Below are positions 33,300 through 42,011 of a stretch of 64,000 nucleotides of DNA, piece after piece. Origin of the DNA: Streptomyces aculeolatus (GTDB lineage: Bacteria > Actinomycetota > Actinomycetes > Streptomycetales > Streptomycetaceae); NCBI RefSeq assembly GCF_020400605.1, contig NZ_JAINRD010000023.1:1-64000 (forward strand). Direction: 5' to 3'. Position 1 is the first letter of the stretch, and the number at the start of each line of letters is the position of its first letter. The position numbers and the translations under genes were made by a program. The notes beneath the pieces are model-generated. The model saw nothing but the letters and a program-made list of their open reading frames with translations. It was not told where the DNA came from and ran no database searches.

Positions 33300-33874
33300 C
33301 AGTGGTCCAGTGCGGCGACGCCGGCTTCCGCGTACGCCTCGTCCTGGGCGCCACTCGGCGCGCCGGCCACGCCGATGCCCGCGATCGGGGCGTCGTTCGC
33401 CTGCACCGGGGCGCCCCCGGCCAGGAACAGGGTGCCCGGGATGTCCTTCAGCGTCGGGGCGTCGTCCAGCCGCTCGACGAGGTCGGAGGTGGGCGCGTTC
33501 CAGGAGACGGCGGTGTACGCCTTGCGCTCCGCCGATTCGTACGACTGCGGGCCCGCGCCGTCGCCGCGGAGCGTGACGACGGTGTTGCCGTTGCGGTCGA
33601 CGACCGCGACCGACACCCGCTGGCCGTCCTTCTCGGCCGCCTTCAGCGCGGCCTGCGCGGCCTCCAGCGCGGCGTCGTCGGTCAGGTGGCGGGTGGTGGT
33701 CAGGTCCTTGCCGCCGACTCCGGCCTTCGCCGGGGCCGCCGCGGCCGGGGCCGCCGCCGATGCCGCCGCCGGCTCCGCCGTCGCGGTCGTGGCGACGCCG
33801 AGGACGCTGCCGCCGACGACCGCGGTCGCGGCGGCGCCGGTCAGGACACGGGCGCGGATCGAGAGCTTCTTCAT
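33299..33874 (-). CDS. hbpS: HbpS-like extracellular haem-binding protein (GlcG/DUF336 family)
   Basis: A 191-residue secreted protein with a signal peptide (MKKLSIRARV start, cleavage near ATAEP). The mature part matches HbpS of Streptomyces reticuli very well: VDRNGNTVVTLRGDGAGPQ, YESAERKAYTAVSWNAP, APTLKDIPGTLFLAGG and AGIGVAGAPSG. The ExxE iron site of HbpS is kept as ESAE (Glu113, Glu116). HbpS binds haem and iron and controls the kinase SenS outside the membrane. Here it is divergent from a five-helix kinase and its regulator, as in the known system. GGAGG lies ten bases before the ATG. Confidence 0.92.
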   Translation of the reverse strand: MKKLSIRARVLTGAAATAVVGGSVLGVATTATAEPAAASAAAPAAAAPAKAGVGGKDLTTTRHLTDDAALEAAQAALKAAEKDGQRVSVAVVDRNGNTVVTLRGDGAGPQSYESAERKAYTAVSWNAPTSDLVERLDDAPTLKDIPGTLFLAGGAPVQANDAPIAGIGVAGAPSGAQDEAYAEAGVAALDH

Positions 33875-34041
33875 GGTGGGCGTTCCTCCGGTACGTACGG
33901 TACGTGGGCTTCGGCCGGGTCCGGCGGCCCGCGCCCTCCGGCCCGTACCGCCTGCTCCGTACCTCCACCCTCGCCCCGCCCTCCGCCCCCGCGGGTCGGC
34001 GGTGCGGCTGCCGTCGGGCGGCAGGTCGGAGGACACGGGGG

Positions 34042-34057
34042 TCAGCCGAACGGCTGA
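34042..34057. promoter_or_regulatory. Perfect palindrome upstream of the SenS-like gene, candidate SenR operator
   Basis: TCAGCCGAACGGCTGA is a perfect 7-bp inverted repeat with a 2-base centre, in the region between the divergent hbpS-like and senS-like genes. The size suits a LuxR/NarL-type dimer. Binding by SenR is inferred from position only. Confidence 0.45.
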
Positions 34058-34092
34058 TGCGTCGGGGTGCCCCCGCGCGGTACGAAGCAGGG

Positions 34093-35394
34093 ATGAACGT
34101 GCCCACCGACCCCCTCGGCCCGCCCCGGGCCGACCCGGACGCGGGCCGGCTGCGCGCGGTGCTCCACGCCGCCTTCTTCCTGCTGCTCGCCGCCTCCCTC
34201 GCCCGCTACCTGCTGCGCCACCCCGGCAGCGGGCTCATCCCGTGGGTCGTGGGGCTGACGGCGGCGCTGATCGCGGTGTACGTGGCCGGGCGCGGCGGAC
34301 TCGGCAGGCTCGCGGGGCGGGTGTGGCTGGCCGTGCTCGTGGGGGTGTGGGTGGTGCTGGTGGTGTTCGCGCCCAGCTTCGCCTGGAGCGGGGTGCCGCT
34401 CTTCTACGCCGCCCTGCGGATCCTGCCCACCCGCGCCGCACTGTGGCTGATCGGCGCGCTCACGGTCCTGGTGGTCGCCGCCCAGTTGCGTATCGCCAAG
34501 AACAGCGGCGACCTGCCGATCCTCATCCTCGGCCCGCCCGCGGTCGCCGCCCTGGCCGCGGCCGTGTTCGTCTCCATGCAGCGGCAGTCCGTGCGGCAGC
34601 GCGCGCTCATCGACGACCTGGTACGCACCCGCCGCGAGCTGGCCGCCATCGAACGCCGCGAAGGCACCCTCGCCGAGCGGCAGCGGCTCGCCGCCGAGAT
34701 CCACGACACCCTGGCGCAGGGGCTGTCCAGCCAGCGGATGCTGCTCCAGGCCGCGGAGCGTACGTGGCGGACGGATCCCGGCGCGGCGATGCGGCACGTC
34801 GAGGTCGCCGCCGCCGTCACCGACCGCAACCTCGCCGAGGCCCGCCGCTTCGTCCACGACCTGGCGCCTGCGGACCTGGCCGGGGGCGGCGGGCTCGCGG
34901 AGGCGCTGGCGCGGCTGGCGGAGCGGGAGAGCGGGGCGGGGGGCGGTCCGGAGGTGGTGTTCCGGCAGGACGGTACGCCGCCGGAGCTGCCGGGGCGTAC
35001 GCAGGCGGCGCTGCTGCGCGTCGCGCAGGGGGCGGTCGCCAACGCCCGCGAGCACGCGGGCGCCGCGCACGTGGCGCTCACCCTCAGCGACCTGGGCGAC
35101 CAGGTGGTGCTGGACGTCGCCGACGACGGCCGCGGCTTCGCCCCGGAGGCTCTCCCGGGCCCGGGGGCGGCGCGGGGGCACGGGCTGCCCGCGATGCGGG
35201 CGCGGCTGCGGCAGTTGGGCGGGACGCTGACGGTGGAGTCGGCGCCGGGCGAGGGCACGGTGCTGTCGGCGGCGGTGCCGGCGGGGGGCGCGGGGTCCGG
35301 TTCCGGGTCCGGTTCCGGTTCCCGCTCCGGGCAGGAGCCTGCGCAGGGATCCGGGTCCGGCACCGGGCCCGGCGGAGAAGGGACTTCCTCATGA
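34093..35394 (+). CDS. senS: SenS-like sensor histidine kinase
   Basis: A 433-residue membrane histidine kinase with five predicted helices (about residues 20-40, 47-65, 72-110 as two, 118-135 and 143-160), the number described for SenS. HisKA_3 dimerisation motif with phospho-acceptor His204 (AAEIHDTLAQGLSSQRM) and a HATPase domain (RVAQGAVANAREHAGA, DVADDGRGFAPEA, GHGLPAMRARL) follow. The last ~45 residues are a Gly/Ser repeat tail. It overlaps the regulator gene by ATGA and is divergent from the HbpS-like gene, so redox/haem sensing is likely. The ribosome binding site is weak. Confidence 0.88.
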   Translation: MNVPTDPLGPPRADPDAGRLRAVLHAAFFLLLAASLARYLLRHPGSGLIPWVVGLTAALIAVYVAGRGGLGRLAGRVWLAVLVGVWVVLVVFAPSFAWSGVPLFYAALRILPTRAALWLIGALTVLVVAAQLRIAKNSGDLPILILGPPAVAALAAAVFVSMQRQSVRQRALIDDLVRTRRELAAIERREGTLAERQRLAAEIHDTLAQGLSSQRMLLQAAERTWRTDPGAAMRHVEVAAAVTDRNLAEARRFVHDLAPADLAGGGGLAEALARLAERESGAGGGPEVVFRQDGTPPELPGRTQAALLRVAQGAVANAREHAGAAHVALTLSDLGDQVVLDVADDGRGFAPEALPGPGAARGHGLPAMRARLRQLGGTLTVESAPGEGTVLSAAVPAGGAGSGSGSGSGSRSGQEPAQGSGSGTGPGGEGTSS

Positions 35395-36014
35395 CCGTCC
35401 GCGTACTGCTCTGCGACGACCACGCCGTCGTCCGCGCCGGTCTGCTCGCGCTGCTGTCCAGCGCCCCGGACATCGACGTCGTCGGCGAGGCGGGCACCGG
35501 CGAGGAGGCCCTCGCCGCGGCGGCGAAGCTGAAGCCGGACATCGTGCTGATGGACCTCCAACTCGGGCCCGGCATGGACGGCGTGACGGCCACGCGCCGC
35601 ATCGTCGCCGAACTCCCCGGGACGCGGGTGCTGGTGCTCACCACGTACGACACGGACGCGGACATCACCCGCGCCGTCGGCGCCGGCGCGACGGGCTACC
35701 TGCTGAAGGCGGAGCGGCCGGAGGAGCTGTTCTCGGCGATCCACGCGGCGGCGGAGGGCCGCACGGTGCTGTCGCCGCCGGTCGCGGACCGCGTCATGGC
35801 CCAGCTCCGCACGCCGCGGCCGGCGCTGACGGACCGCGAGCGCGACATCCTGGCGCAGCTCGCCCGGGGCAGCTCGAACAGGGAGATCGCGCGGGCGCTG
35901 TTCATCAGCGAGGCGACGGTGAAGACGCACCTGGGCCGGATCTACGACAAGTTGGGCGTCGACTCGCGGGCCGCCGCCGTGGCGGTGGCGAACGAGCAGC
36001 GGCTGCTGGGGTGA
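35391..36014 (+). CDS. senR: SenR-like LuxR-family response regulator
   Basis: A 207-residue response regulator with receiver domain (LLCDDHAVVRAG, phospho-acceptor Asp55 in LMDLQLGPGMDG, VLTTYDTD, YLLKAERPEELF) and LuxR-type HTH (LTDRERDILAQLARGSSNREIA, ATVKTHLGRIYDKL). It is coupled to the SenS-like kinase by an ATGA overlap. In the known system SenR activates hbpS, senS-senR, and catalase-peroxidase genes; such targets here are inferred. Confidence 0.9.
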   Translation: MTVRVLLCDDHAVVRAGLLALLSSAPDIDVVGEAGTGEEALAAAAKLKPDIVLMDLQLGPGMDGVTATRRIVAELPGTRVLVLTTYDTDADITRAVGAGATGYLLKAERPEELFSAIHAAAEGRTVLSPPVADRVMAQLRTPRPALTDRERDILAQLARGSSNREIARALFISEATVKTHLGRIYDKLGVDSRAAAVAVANEQRLLG

Positions 36015-36029
36015 CCGGACGAGCCCGCC

Positions 36030-38282
36030 TCAGGGCACGGGGTCCGGGCCCGCCTGCGGGGTCGTCGGGCGGCTCGGCGGGTCGGCGGGGGCCGAGTCGA
36101 AGACGGCGGCCAACTCCGCCAGGCCCAGGGCCTGCAGCGCCTCCGCCAGCGTGCTGCGGGGGCGGCGCGTGCCCGCCGTGCGCAGGACGCCGGTCAGCGG
36201 CCTGGCGTCCGCGACGGCCAGCGCCGCGGCGATGGCCTCCGCCGCGTCCCGTACCTCGGCGAACTGCGCCACCTGCCCGGTGCCGCCCCGCGGCGCCCAC
36301 TCCTGCCCGCCCGGCGCCGGGCCGCCGCCGCCCGGCGGCGCGCTCTGCGCCACGTCCCGCACCGTCGCCGTCACCGACGCGGCGCCGGTCGCCCGCCACG
36401 TGAACTCGGCCGTCCGCTCCCCGCCCCGGTACACCGCGATGCCCGCCGCGCCGTCCGCCGCGTAGAGCGCCACCGCCGGCCAGCCCTCGCCCCGCGTCAT
36501 CGCCGCCGCGGCGGTGAGGAGCGCGCCGGGCGACGGCGGTTCCGCCGACACCGTACGGCCCCGCGGCCACCGGCCCGGCGCCCGCCCCGGTGCGCGTACG
36601 GGGGTGTGGCCGGGCTCCGTGCGCTGGCGCGCGCGCAGTTGGGCGCAGGTGCGGGCGCTGCCCGTGGCGGTCAGCCGCAGCCGCAGGTCCGCCGCGTGCG
36701 CCGCCTTGGCGACGGCCGGCGGCGGCGCGGTGCAGACGACGATCCCGGCGTACGGGGCCGGGGCGGGCGCGGCGCCGGTCCCGGCGGGCCCGAAGCCGCC
36801 CGCGGTGCCCGGGGCGTTGTCCGGCCGGGGGCCGAAGAGCGGGACGCGCCGGGCGAGTTGGGCGCGTACCTCCTGGCGGGCGAGGAGGAAGCGGCGCCGG
36901 ACGGCCTCGGCGTCGTCCCCGGGCCGCGCCCAGGCCATGCCGCGGGCGTCCGAGCCGACGGCGCGGAACGCCTCCAGCGCCTCGTCCCAGCGCCGGGCAC
37001 GGACGAGGGCGGCGGCGAGGCAGTTGCGGAAGCCCGCGGCCTCGGGGTCGCCGGGCTCGTAGTGCGCGGACAGTTCGAGCGCGTGCTCGACGGCCCAGGT
37101 GGTGGACGAGTCGGGGGCGTCGCCGGCATCGGGTCCGCCGGACAGTCCCAGGCAGTCCCGGTGCGCGCCCACCACCGCGGCCTCCAGCGGCAGCGCGTGC
37201 AGCAGCGAGCCCGGCAGCGCCTCCTCCGCCGACTCCTCCGCGAAGACCATCAACTCCTCGACGTCCGCCTCCCCGACGATCGCGAGGTAGCGCAGCGCAG
37301 AGAGGTGCGCGCCGTGGTGGCCGGGCGCGCGGACGACCGCCTCGGCGAACCGGGAGACGAACGCCTCCCGCGGCGCGCGTACGGCGGTGGCGTGGTCGAG
37401 GGCGATGCGCCACGGTACGGGGTCGCCGGGCGCCTGCGCCGCCGCCAGCCGGACGAGGGGCAGGACGTCGCGCAGCGCGGACCGGGCGTCGGTGGCGGGG
37501 AGGCCGCTGGCGCCGTACGGGCCGCGGGAGCGTCCGCCGCCGCCGTCACCGCCGTCGCCGTCGGCACCGTTGTCCGCGGCGCCTGCGTCCGCGCCGGCCG
37601 CTCCGGTACGGGGATCCCCGCCGGCCTCCGGCGCCGGGCCCCCCGGTCCCGCGCCCGGGGCCGCCCCCGCACCGATGCCCGGCCGGCCGGAGCCGGCACC
37701 CGGCCCCGTACCCTGCGCCGGGCCCTGCCCCGTTCCGGGCCGTCCGTACCCGGGGCCCGCGCCCGGCACCCCGTACCCCGGCCACGACTCCGCGTCGGCC
37801 ACCCCGGCCCCCGGGGCGGCACCGTCGCCGGGCCGTTCGGGACCCCCGTCCCCCGGACCCGGCGCCGCCGGCCCCGGCCCGCCCCGCCGCCGTACGCCCC
37901 AGCCCTCGAACCGCCGCCGCCGCGGCCCGTCCTCCTCCGCCTGCCGCGCCCGCAGCAGCCGCTCCGCCTCGACCACCGCCGCGTTCCCGCACTCCGGGTC
38001 CCACTCCCGCCAGCGCCGCAGCCACCCGTCGTCGTCGAGGGCGGCGGTCGCCAGCTCCGCGACGTACGTGTCCCGCCGCTCCCACTCCGCCGCCTGCCCG
38101 GCGCCGGCGAGGAGTTCGCGGGCGGGGCGGAAGTCGCCCGCGCCCGCGGCCAGGAGAACGGCCCGTACGCGGTGGTCGGGGGCGTCCAGCAGGACGTCCT
38201 CGTCTAAGGGCAAGTCGGCGCCGACCCAGGAGTAGTGGCGCACCACGCGCGGGAACGTCACAAGGGGCCGGAGGAAGTGCAT
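36030..38282 (-). CDS. Large protein of unknown function with a low-complexity centre
   Basis: A 750-residue cytosolic protein. Residues 1-135 are conserved-looking and helical (MHFLRPLVTFPRVVRHYSWV, RDTYVAELATAALDDDGWLRRWREWDPE), similar in style to DUF4034 proteins. Residues ~150-300 are Gly/Pro/Ala-rich. A helical solenoid resembling TPR units follows (LPLVRLAAAQAPGDPVPWRIALDHA, FRNCLAAALVRARRWDEALEAFRAVG), and the C terminus is a mixed domain (VAVYRGGERTAEFTWRATGA in part). I do not recognise a function. The ATG at 38282 lacks a clear ribosome binding site. It is convergent with senR, only 15 bases apart. Confidence 0.78.
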   Translation of the reverse strand: MHFLRPLVTFPRVVRHYSWVGADLPLDEDVLLDAPDHRVRAVLLAAGAGDFRPARELLAGAGQAAEWERRDTYVAELATAALDDDGWLRRWREWDPECGNAAVVEAERLLRARQAEEDGPRRRRFEGWGVRRRGGPGPAAPGPGDGGPERPGDGAAPGAGVADAESWPGYGVPGAGPGYGRPGTGQGPAQGTGPGAGSGRPGIGAGAAPGAGPGGPAPEAGGDPRTGAAGADAGAADNGADGDGGDGGGGRSRGPYGASGLPATDARSALRDVLPLVRLAAAQAPGDPVPWRIALDHATAVRAPREAFVSRFAEAVVRAPGHHGAHLSALRYLAIVGEADVEELMVFAEESAEEALPGSLLHALPLEAAVVGAHRDCLGLSGGPDAGDAPDSSTTWAVEHALELSAHYEPGDPEAAGFRNCLAAALVRARRWDEALEAFRAVGSDARGMAWARPGDDAEAVRRRFLLARQEVRAQLARRVPLFGPRPDNAPGTAGGFGPAGTGAAPAPAPYAGIVVCTAPPPAVAKAAHAADLRLRLTATGSARTCAQLRARQRTEPGHTPVRAPGRAPGRWPRGRTVSAEPPSPGALLTAAAAMTRGEGWPAVALYAADGAAGIAVYRGGERTAEFTWRATGAASVTATVRDVAQSAPPGGGGPAPGGQEWAPRGGTGQVAQFAEVRDAAEAIAAALAVADARPLTGVLRTAGTRRPRSTLAEALQALGLAELAAVFDSAPADPPSRPTTPQAGPDPVP

Positions 38283-38619
38283 GACACTGCATTCAAGGCC
38301 ATACGGACCTCCGCCTTCCAGACTCCTACGGTGACGATCCGATATCCGAGGCGGAGTCCGGTCCCAGCGGTCACAGAATGGTTTCAGCAGGAGGGCCGGA
38401 AGGGGGCAAGTCCGTTCTGATCGGTCACCCGGTCGCCCCCGGGTTACGTGACCGCCGCCGCACCCGGTTCGTTGCACCGGATGCGGCGACCGGATGCAGG
38501 GGACAGCAGTCCGGTCCCGACAGGGATGCGGCCGGTTCCGGGGACGCCCGGACCGGCCGTCCCCTCACCCGCGTACGGCACGGGCCGCCTCGCGCACGGG
38601 CCCCTGCCCGCGCCCCGCC
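38283..38619. other. Intergenic region before the unknown protein gene
   Basis: This 337-base stretch between two minus-strand genes holds the terminator of the aldehyde dehydrogenase gene near its right side (38530-38558) and presumably the promoter of the 38282 gene. I see no ORF with coding character and no clear -35/-10 pair. Confidence 0.4.
38530..38558 (-). terminator. Terminator of the semialdehyde dehydrogenase gene
   Basis: A long stem (GGCCGGT-T-CCGGG against its complement, one bulged T) about 60-90 bases past the stop codon. Confidence 0.6.
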
Positions 38620-40245
38620 CTACCGGAACCGCAGCGCCTTCAGAGCCCGCAGCCCCCGGCTCATGAACGCCACGTAGCTCTTGTCGTCGTCGTACCGCAG
38701 CGGGCCCACGGCGAACGGCGCCAGCGGCACCACCCGCTGCTGCGCCACCGTCTGCGACTCCGTGTACTTCAGGATCCCCTCCGAGCCGTGCCGACGGCCG
38801 ACCCCGGAGTCCTTCATCCCGCCCATGGGCGCCTGCACGCTGCCGTACGCGGCCCCGTAGCCCTCGTTGACGTTCACCGTCCCGGTCTGCAGCCGCGCCG
38901 CGACCCGGTGGCCGCGGCGGCCGTCCTTCGTCCACACGCTGGCGTTCAGCCCGTACGGCGTCGCGTTGGCGCGGGCGACCGCGTCGTCCTCGTCGCGGAA
39001 GCGGTAGACGGAGACGACGGGCCCGAAGGTCTCCTCGTCGCAGACGGTCATGCCGGGCTCGACGCCGTCGAGGATCGTCGGCTCGTAGAAGTACGGGCCC
39101 ACATCCGGCCGTGCGCGTCCGCCGGCCAGCACCTCGGCGCCCTTTCCGACCGCCTCGTCCACGTGCCGCGTGACGGTCTCGAGCTGCTGCTCGCTGACGA
39201 GCGAGCCCATGTCGGCGCCGTAGCCGAGGGTGTTGCCCAGGCGCATGGCCTTCGTCCGTGCGACGAAGCGGGCGAGGAAGGCGTCGGCGATCGACTCGTG
39301 CACGTACAGCCGCTCGACGGAGATGCACAGCTGCCCCGCCGACGCGAACGCCGCGCGCACCGCGCCCTCCGCCGCCTTCTCCACGTCGGCGTCGGCGAGC
39401 ACCAGCATGGCGTTCTTGCCGCCCAGCTCCAGCGAGGCGCCGACGAGCCGGGCCGCGGCACCCTGGGCGACCTCGCGGCCGGTGCGGGTGGAGCCGGTGA
39501 AGGAGACGTAGTCGGCGTGCCGGACGATCTCGGGGCCGACGACCGGCCCCGGGCCGATGACGACCTGCCACACCTCCTCCGGCAGCCCCGCCTCGATCAG
39601 CTTCCGGCGCGCCCACAGGGCGGTCAGCGGGGTCTTGGAGTCGGGCTTCATGACGAGCGCGTTGCCCGCGGCGAAGGCGGGCAGGGCGTCGCCGACGGAG
39701 AGTTCGAGCGGGTAGTTCCACGGCGCGATCTGGCCGACGACGCCGCGCGGGTGGCGCAGCTCGGTGACCTTCGTCAGCGTCGGCAGGGCGCCGGTGTGGC
39801 GCTTGGGGCCGAGGTAGGCGGGGGCGCGGCGGCCGTAGTGGCGGGCGGCCAGCGCGACGGCCTGCACCTCCTCGTGCGCGTGCAGCCGGGCCTTGCCGGT
39901 CTCCAGCTGCACGAGGTCGAGGACCTCGTCCTGGTCGCGCAGCAGGATGTCGTGGAAGCGGAGCAGCACGGCGGCCCGCTGGCGTACGGGCCGGGCCGCC
40001 CAGGCCCGCTGCGCGGCGCGGGCGCGCGCGAACGCGTCCTCCACGTCCGCGGGCACCGCCTCCGGCACGTCGGCCAGCGCCTCGCCGGTCAGCGGCGACC
40101 GGACGGCGACGGTGCCGGAGCCGGCGACGCCGCGGGTCAGGCGCTCGACGAGCGCGGGCGTGACGAACTCGGCGGCGACGGCGCCGGCGGTGCGGGCGCC
40201 GTCGGGAGCGGGAGCGGTGGGGTTGCCTACGGCGGTCTCCGTCAT
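38620..40245 (-). CDS. Succinate-semialdehyde dehydrogenase family NAD(P)+-dependent aldehyde dehydrogenase
   Basis: A 541-residue aldehyde dehydrogenase of the GabD2-like group common in actinobacteria. The core carries NAD-binding motif SFTGSTRTGREVAQ, the general-base Glu in LELGGKNAML (about 275), catalytic Cys307 in SAGQLCISVERLYV, and EETFGPVVSVYRF. An N-terminal ~40 residue extension and a C-terminal extension (KSYVAFMSRGLRALKALRFR) fit this subgroup. The expected reaction is succinate semialdehyde to succinate, in GABA catabolism or an alternative TCA route; a broader aldehyde range is possible. A TACCCT -10 sits seven bases before the ATG, so the message is probably leaderless. Confidence 0.9.
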   Translation of the reverse strand: MTETAVGNPTAPAPDGARTAGAVAAEFVTPALVERLTRGVAGSGTVAVRSPLTGEALADVPEAVPADVEDAFARARAAQRAWAARPVRQRAAVLLRFHDILLRDQDEVLDLVQLETGKARLHAHEEVQAVALAARHYGRRAPAYLGPKRHTGALPTLTKVTELRHPRGVVGQIAPWNYPLELSVGDALPAFAAGNALVMKPDSKTPLTALWARRKLIEAGLPEEVWQVVIGPGPVVGPEIVRHADYVSFTGSTRTGREVAQGAAARLVGASLELGGKNAMLVLADADVEKAAEGAVRAAFASAGQLCISVERLYVHESIADAFLARFVARTKAMRLGNTLGYGADMGSLVSEQQLETVTRHVDEAVGKGAEVLAGGRARPDVGPYFYEPTILDGVEPGMTVCDEETFGPVVSVYRFRDEDDAVARANATPYGLNASVWTKDGRRGHRVAARLQTGTVNVNEGYGAAYGSVQAPMGGMKDSGVGRRHGSEGILKYTESQTVAQQRVVPLAPFAVGPLRYDDDKSYVAFMSRGLRALKALRFR

Positions 40246-40252
40246 ACGGCCG

Positions 40253-40258
40253 AGGGTA
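40253..40258 (-). promoter_or_regulatory. -10 element of a probable leaderless transcript for the dehydrogenase
   Basis: TACCCT on the minus strand ends seven bases before the ATG at 40245, and no ribosome binding site precedes that ATG. No convincing -35 was found. Confidence 0.4.
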
Positions 40259-40359
40259 GGACGCCCGCCGCCTCTTTGGATACCTGCCGGTAACCGAATT
40301 CCGCCAGCGATCACTGGCTCATACGTTCGGCCCGCCCCTCCCGCTCGCGGCCCCCTCCG

Positions 40360-41967
40360 TCACATGTCCTGGATGTCCAGGGACTCGACGACCTGCTCGT
40401 AGATCCGCTCGCCGTCCCGCTTGCCCTCGCCCGCCGCCGCCATCTCCACCGTCAGGTGCCAGCCGATGCCGTCGTCGTTGACGAAGAAGAACTCCCGGCT
40501 GCGCGCCTCGGTCTCCTCCTCGTAGCCCTCGTCGCGGGTCCACGTCACGATCATCTCGGCCGCGTCCTGGCCCTTGTAGTCGTACTCCTCGACCGTGCCC
40601 TCGACGTCGGAGCTCAGCTCGGTGCACTCCAGGTTGTCGCCCTTGTCGCAGTCGAGCGTCGCGTTGGCCTCGCTCAGCGCGCTGTCCTCCACGTCGTTCG
40701 AGCGCGTGATCCACAGGCTCGGCGTGCCGCCGGGGTCCCGGAACGTGACCGTGCCCTCGTCGACGCTGCGCTTGTAGTCCTCCGGCACCGCCAGCGACGC
40801 CTTCAGCTGTTCCGTCTCGTCGTACGTCTTCCAGCCCTCCGGCGCGTCGTCGCCACCGAACGGGTTCACCAGCGCCAGCAGCAGCGCCGCCACCACCGCG
40901 ACCGCCCCGCCCAGCACGCCGAGCCGCGCGCCGCGGCCCTTCGGCAGCGCCGCCGCGAGCTTCCCCGCGCCGCGTCCCGCACCCGCGCCGCCCGCCACCG
41001 GCGCGATCATCGTCGGCGCCGGCACCGGCCGGGCGATCGCCTCCAGCTGCCGGCGCACCTCGTCCGGCGCCGGCCGCGCCGCCGGGTCCTTGCGCAGCAG
41101 CTGCATCACGACCGTGCCCAGCGCCCCGGCGCCCCGGGCCGGCGCCGCCGGCTCGGCCGAGAGCACGGCCTGGAGCGTCGCCGGTGCGGTCTGCCTGCGG
41201 TACGGGGACATGCCCTCGGCCGCCGCGTACATCACCACGCCCAGCGACCACAGGTCCGACTCCGGCCCCGGCCGCTGGCCGAGCACCCGCTCCGGCGCGA
41301 TGTACTCCGGCGACCCGACGAACGCGCCGGTCTCCGTCAGCCCTTGCTCGCCCTCGATCTGCGCGATCCCGAAGTCGGTGAGCACGACGCGGTCGTACCG
41401 GCCCAGCAGCACGTTGTCCGGCTTGACGTCGCGGTGCAGGATCCCCGCCTCGTGCGCGGCGGTCAGCGCGCCGAGCACGGCGCCGCCGATGCGCGCCACC
41501 TCGCGCGGGTCGAGGGTGCCCTCGGTGAGCTGGTCGCCGAGGGAGCGCCCCCGGACCAGCTCCATCACGATCCAGGGCTTGCCGTCCTCCATCACCACGT
41601 CGTGCACGGTGACGACGGAGGGGTGGTCGATCCGGGCGGCGGCGCGGGCCTCGCGCTGCATCCGCTCGTACGCCGTCTGCCGCGTCCGCTCGTCGAGGTC
41701 GGCGGGCAGCCGGGGCTCCTTCACGGCGACGTCGCGGTCCACGACCTCGTCGTGGGCCCGCCACACCGTGCCCATGCCGCCGGCGCCGAGCCGGGCGGCG
41801 AGGCGGTAGCGCCCGCCGATCAGCCGGCCGGTCGCCGGATCGGCGACGACCTGAGTGGCGCCGGCGGCCCCCGGCACGGCGCCCCCTGCGTTCTGCTGCG
41901 GTGGCTGTGGTGGCCGCAGGCCGTAGCTCGTGGGCTCGTCCCCCACCTTGTCCCCCTCGTCCGTCAT
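40360..41967 (-). CDS. Membrane Ser/Thr protein kinase (PknB-like) with small extracellular domain
   Basis: A 535-residue kinase. Hanks motifs are intact: Gly-rich loop LGAGGMGTVW, Lys in VAVKEPRLP, HRDVKPDNVLL, DFGIAQIEG, APER, and DLWSLGVVMY, all within residues ~50-320. An Ala/Gly linker leads to one membrane helix at about 347-366 and an extracellular domain of ~165 residues beginning APEGWKTYDE with LAVPEDYKR, a pattern shared with the two other kinases nearby. The likely role is sensing and phosphorylation in growth or envelope control. The upstream neighbour is the AlkZ-like gene, 44 bases away. Confidence 0.92.
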   Translation of the reverse strand: MTDEGDKVGDEPTSYGLRPPQPPQQNAGGAVPGAAGATQVVADPATGRLIGGRYRLAARLGAGGMGTVWRAHDEVVDRDVAVKEPRLPADLDERTRQTAYERMQREARAAARIDHPSVVTVHDVVMEDGKPWIVMELVRGRSLGDQLTEGTLDPREVARIGGAVLGALTAAHEAGILHRDVKPDNVLLGRYDRVVLTDFGIAQIEGEQGLTETGAFVGSPEYIAPERVLGQRPGPESDLWSLGVVMYAAAEGMSPYRRQTAPATLQAVLSAEPAAPARGAGALGTVVMQLLRKDPAARPAPDEVRRQLEAIARPVPAPTMIAPVAGGAGAGRGAGKLAAALPKGRGARLGVLGGAVAVVAALLLALVNPFGGDDAPEGWKTYDETEQLKASLAVPEDYKRSVDEGTVTFRDPGGTPSLWITRSNDVEDSALSEANATLDCDKGDNLECTELSSDVEGTVEEYDYKGQDAAEMIVTWTRDEGYEEETEARSREFFFVNDDGIGWHLTVEMAAAGEGKRDGERIYEQVVESLDIQDM

Positions 41968-42011
41968 GGCACCATCAATAGCGCACTACCGCGCGGTCGC
42001 TCCCCCGGATA

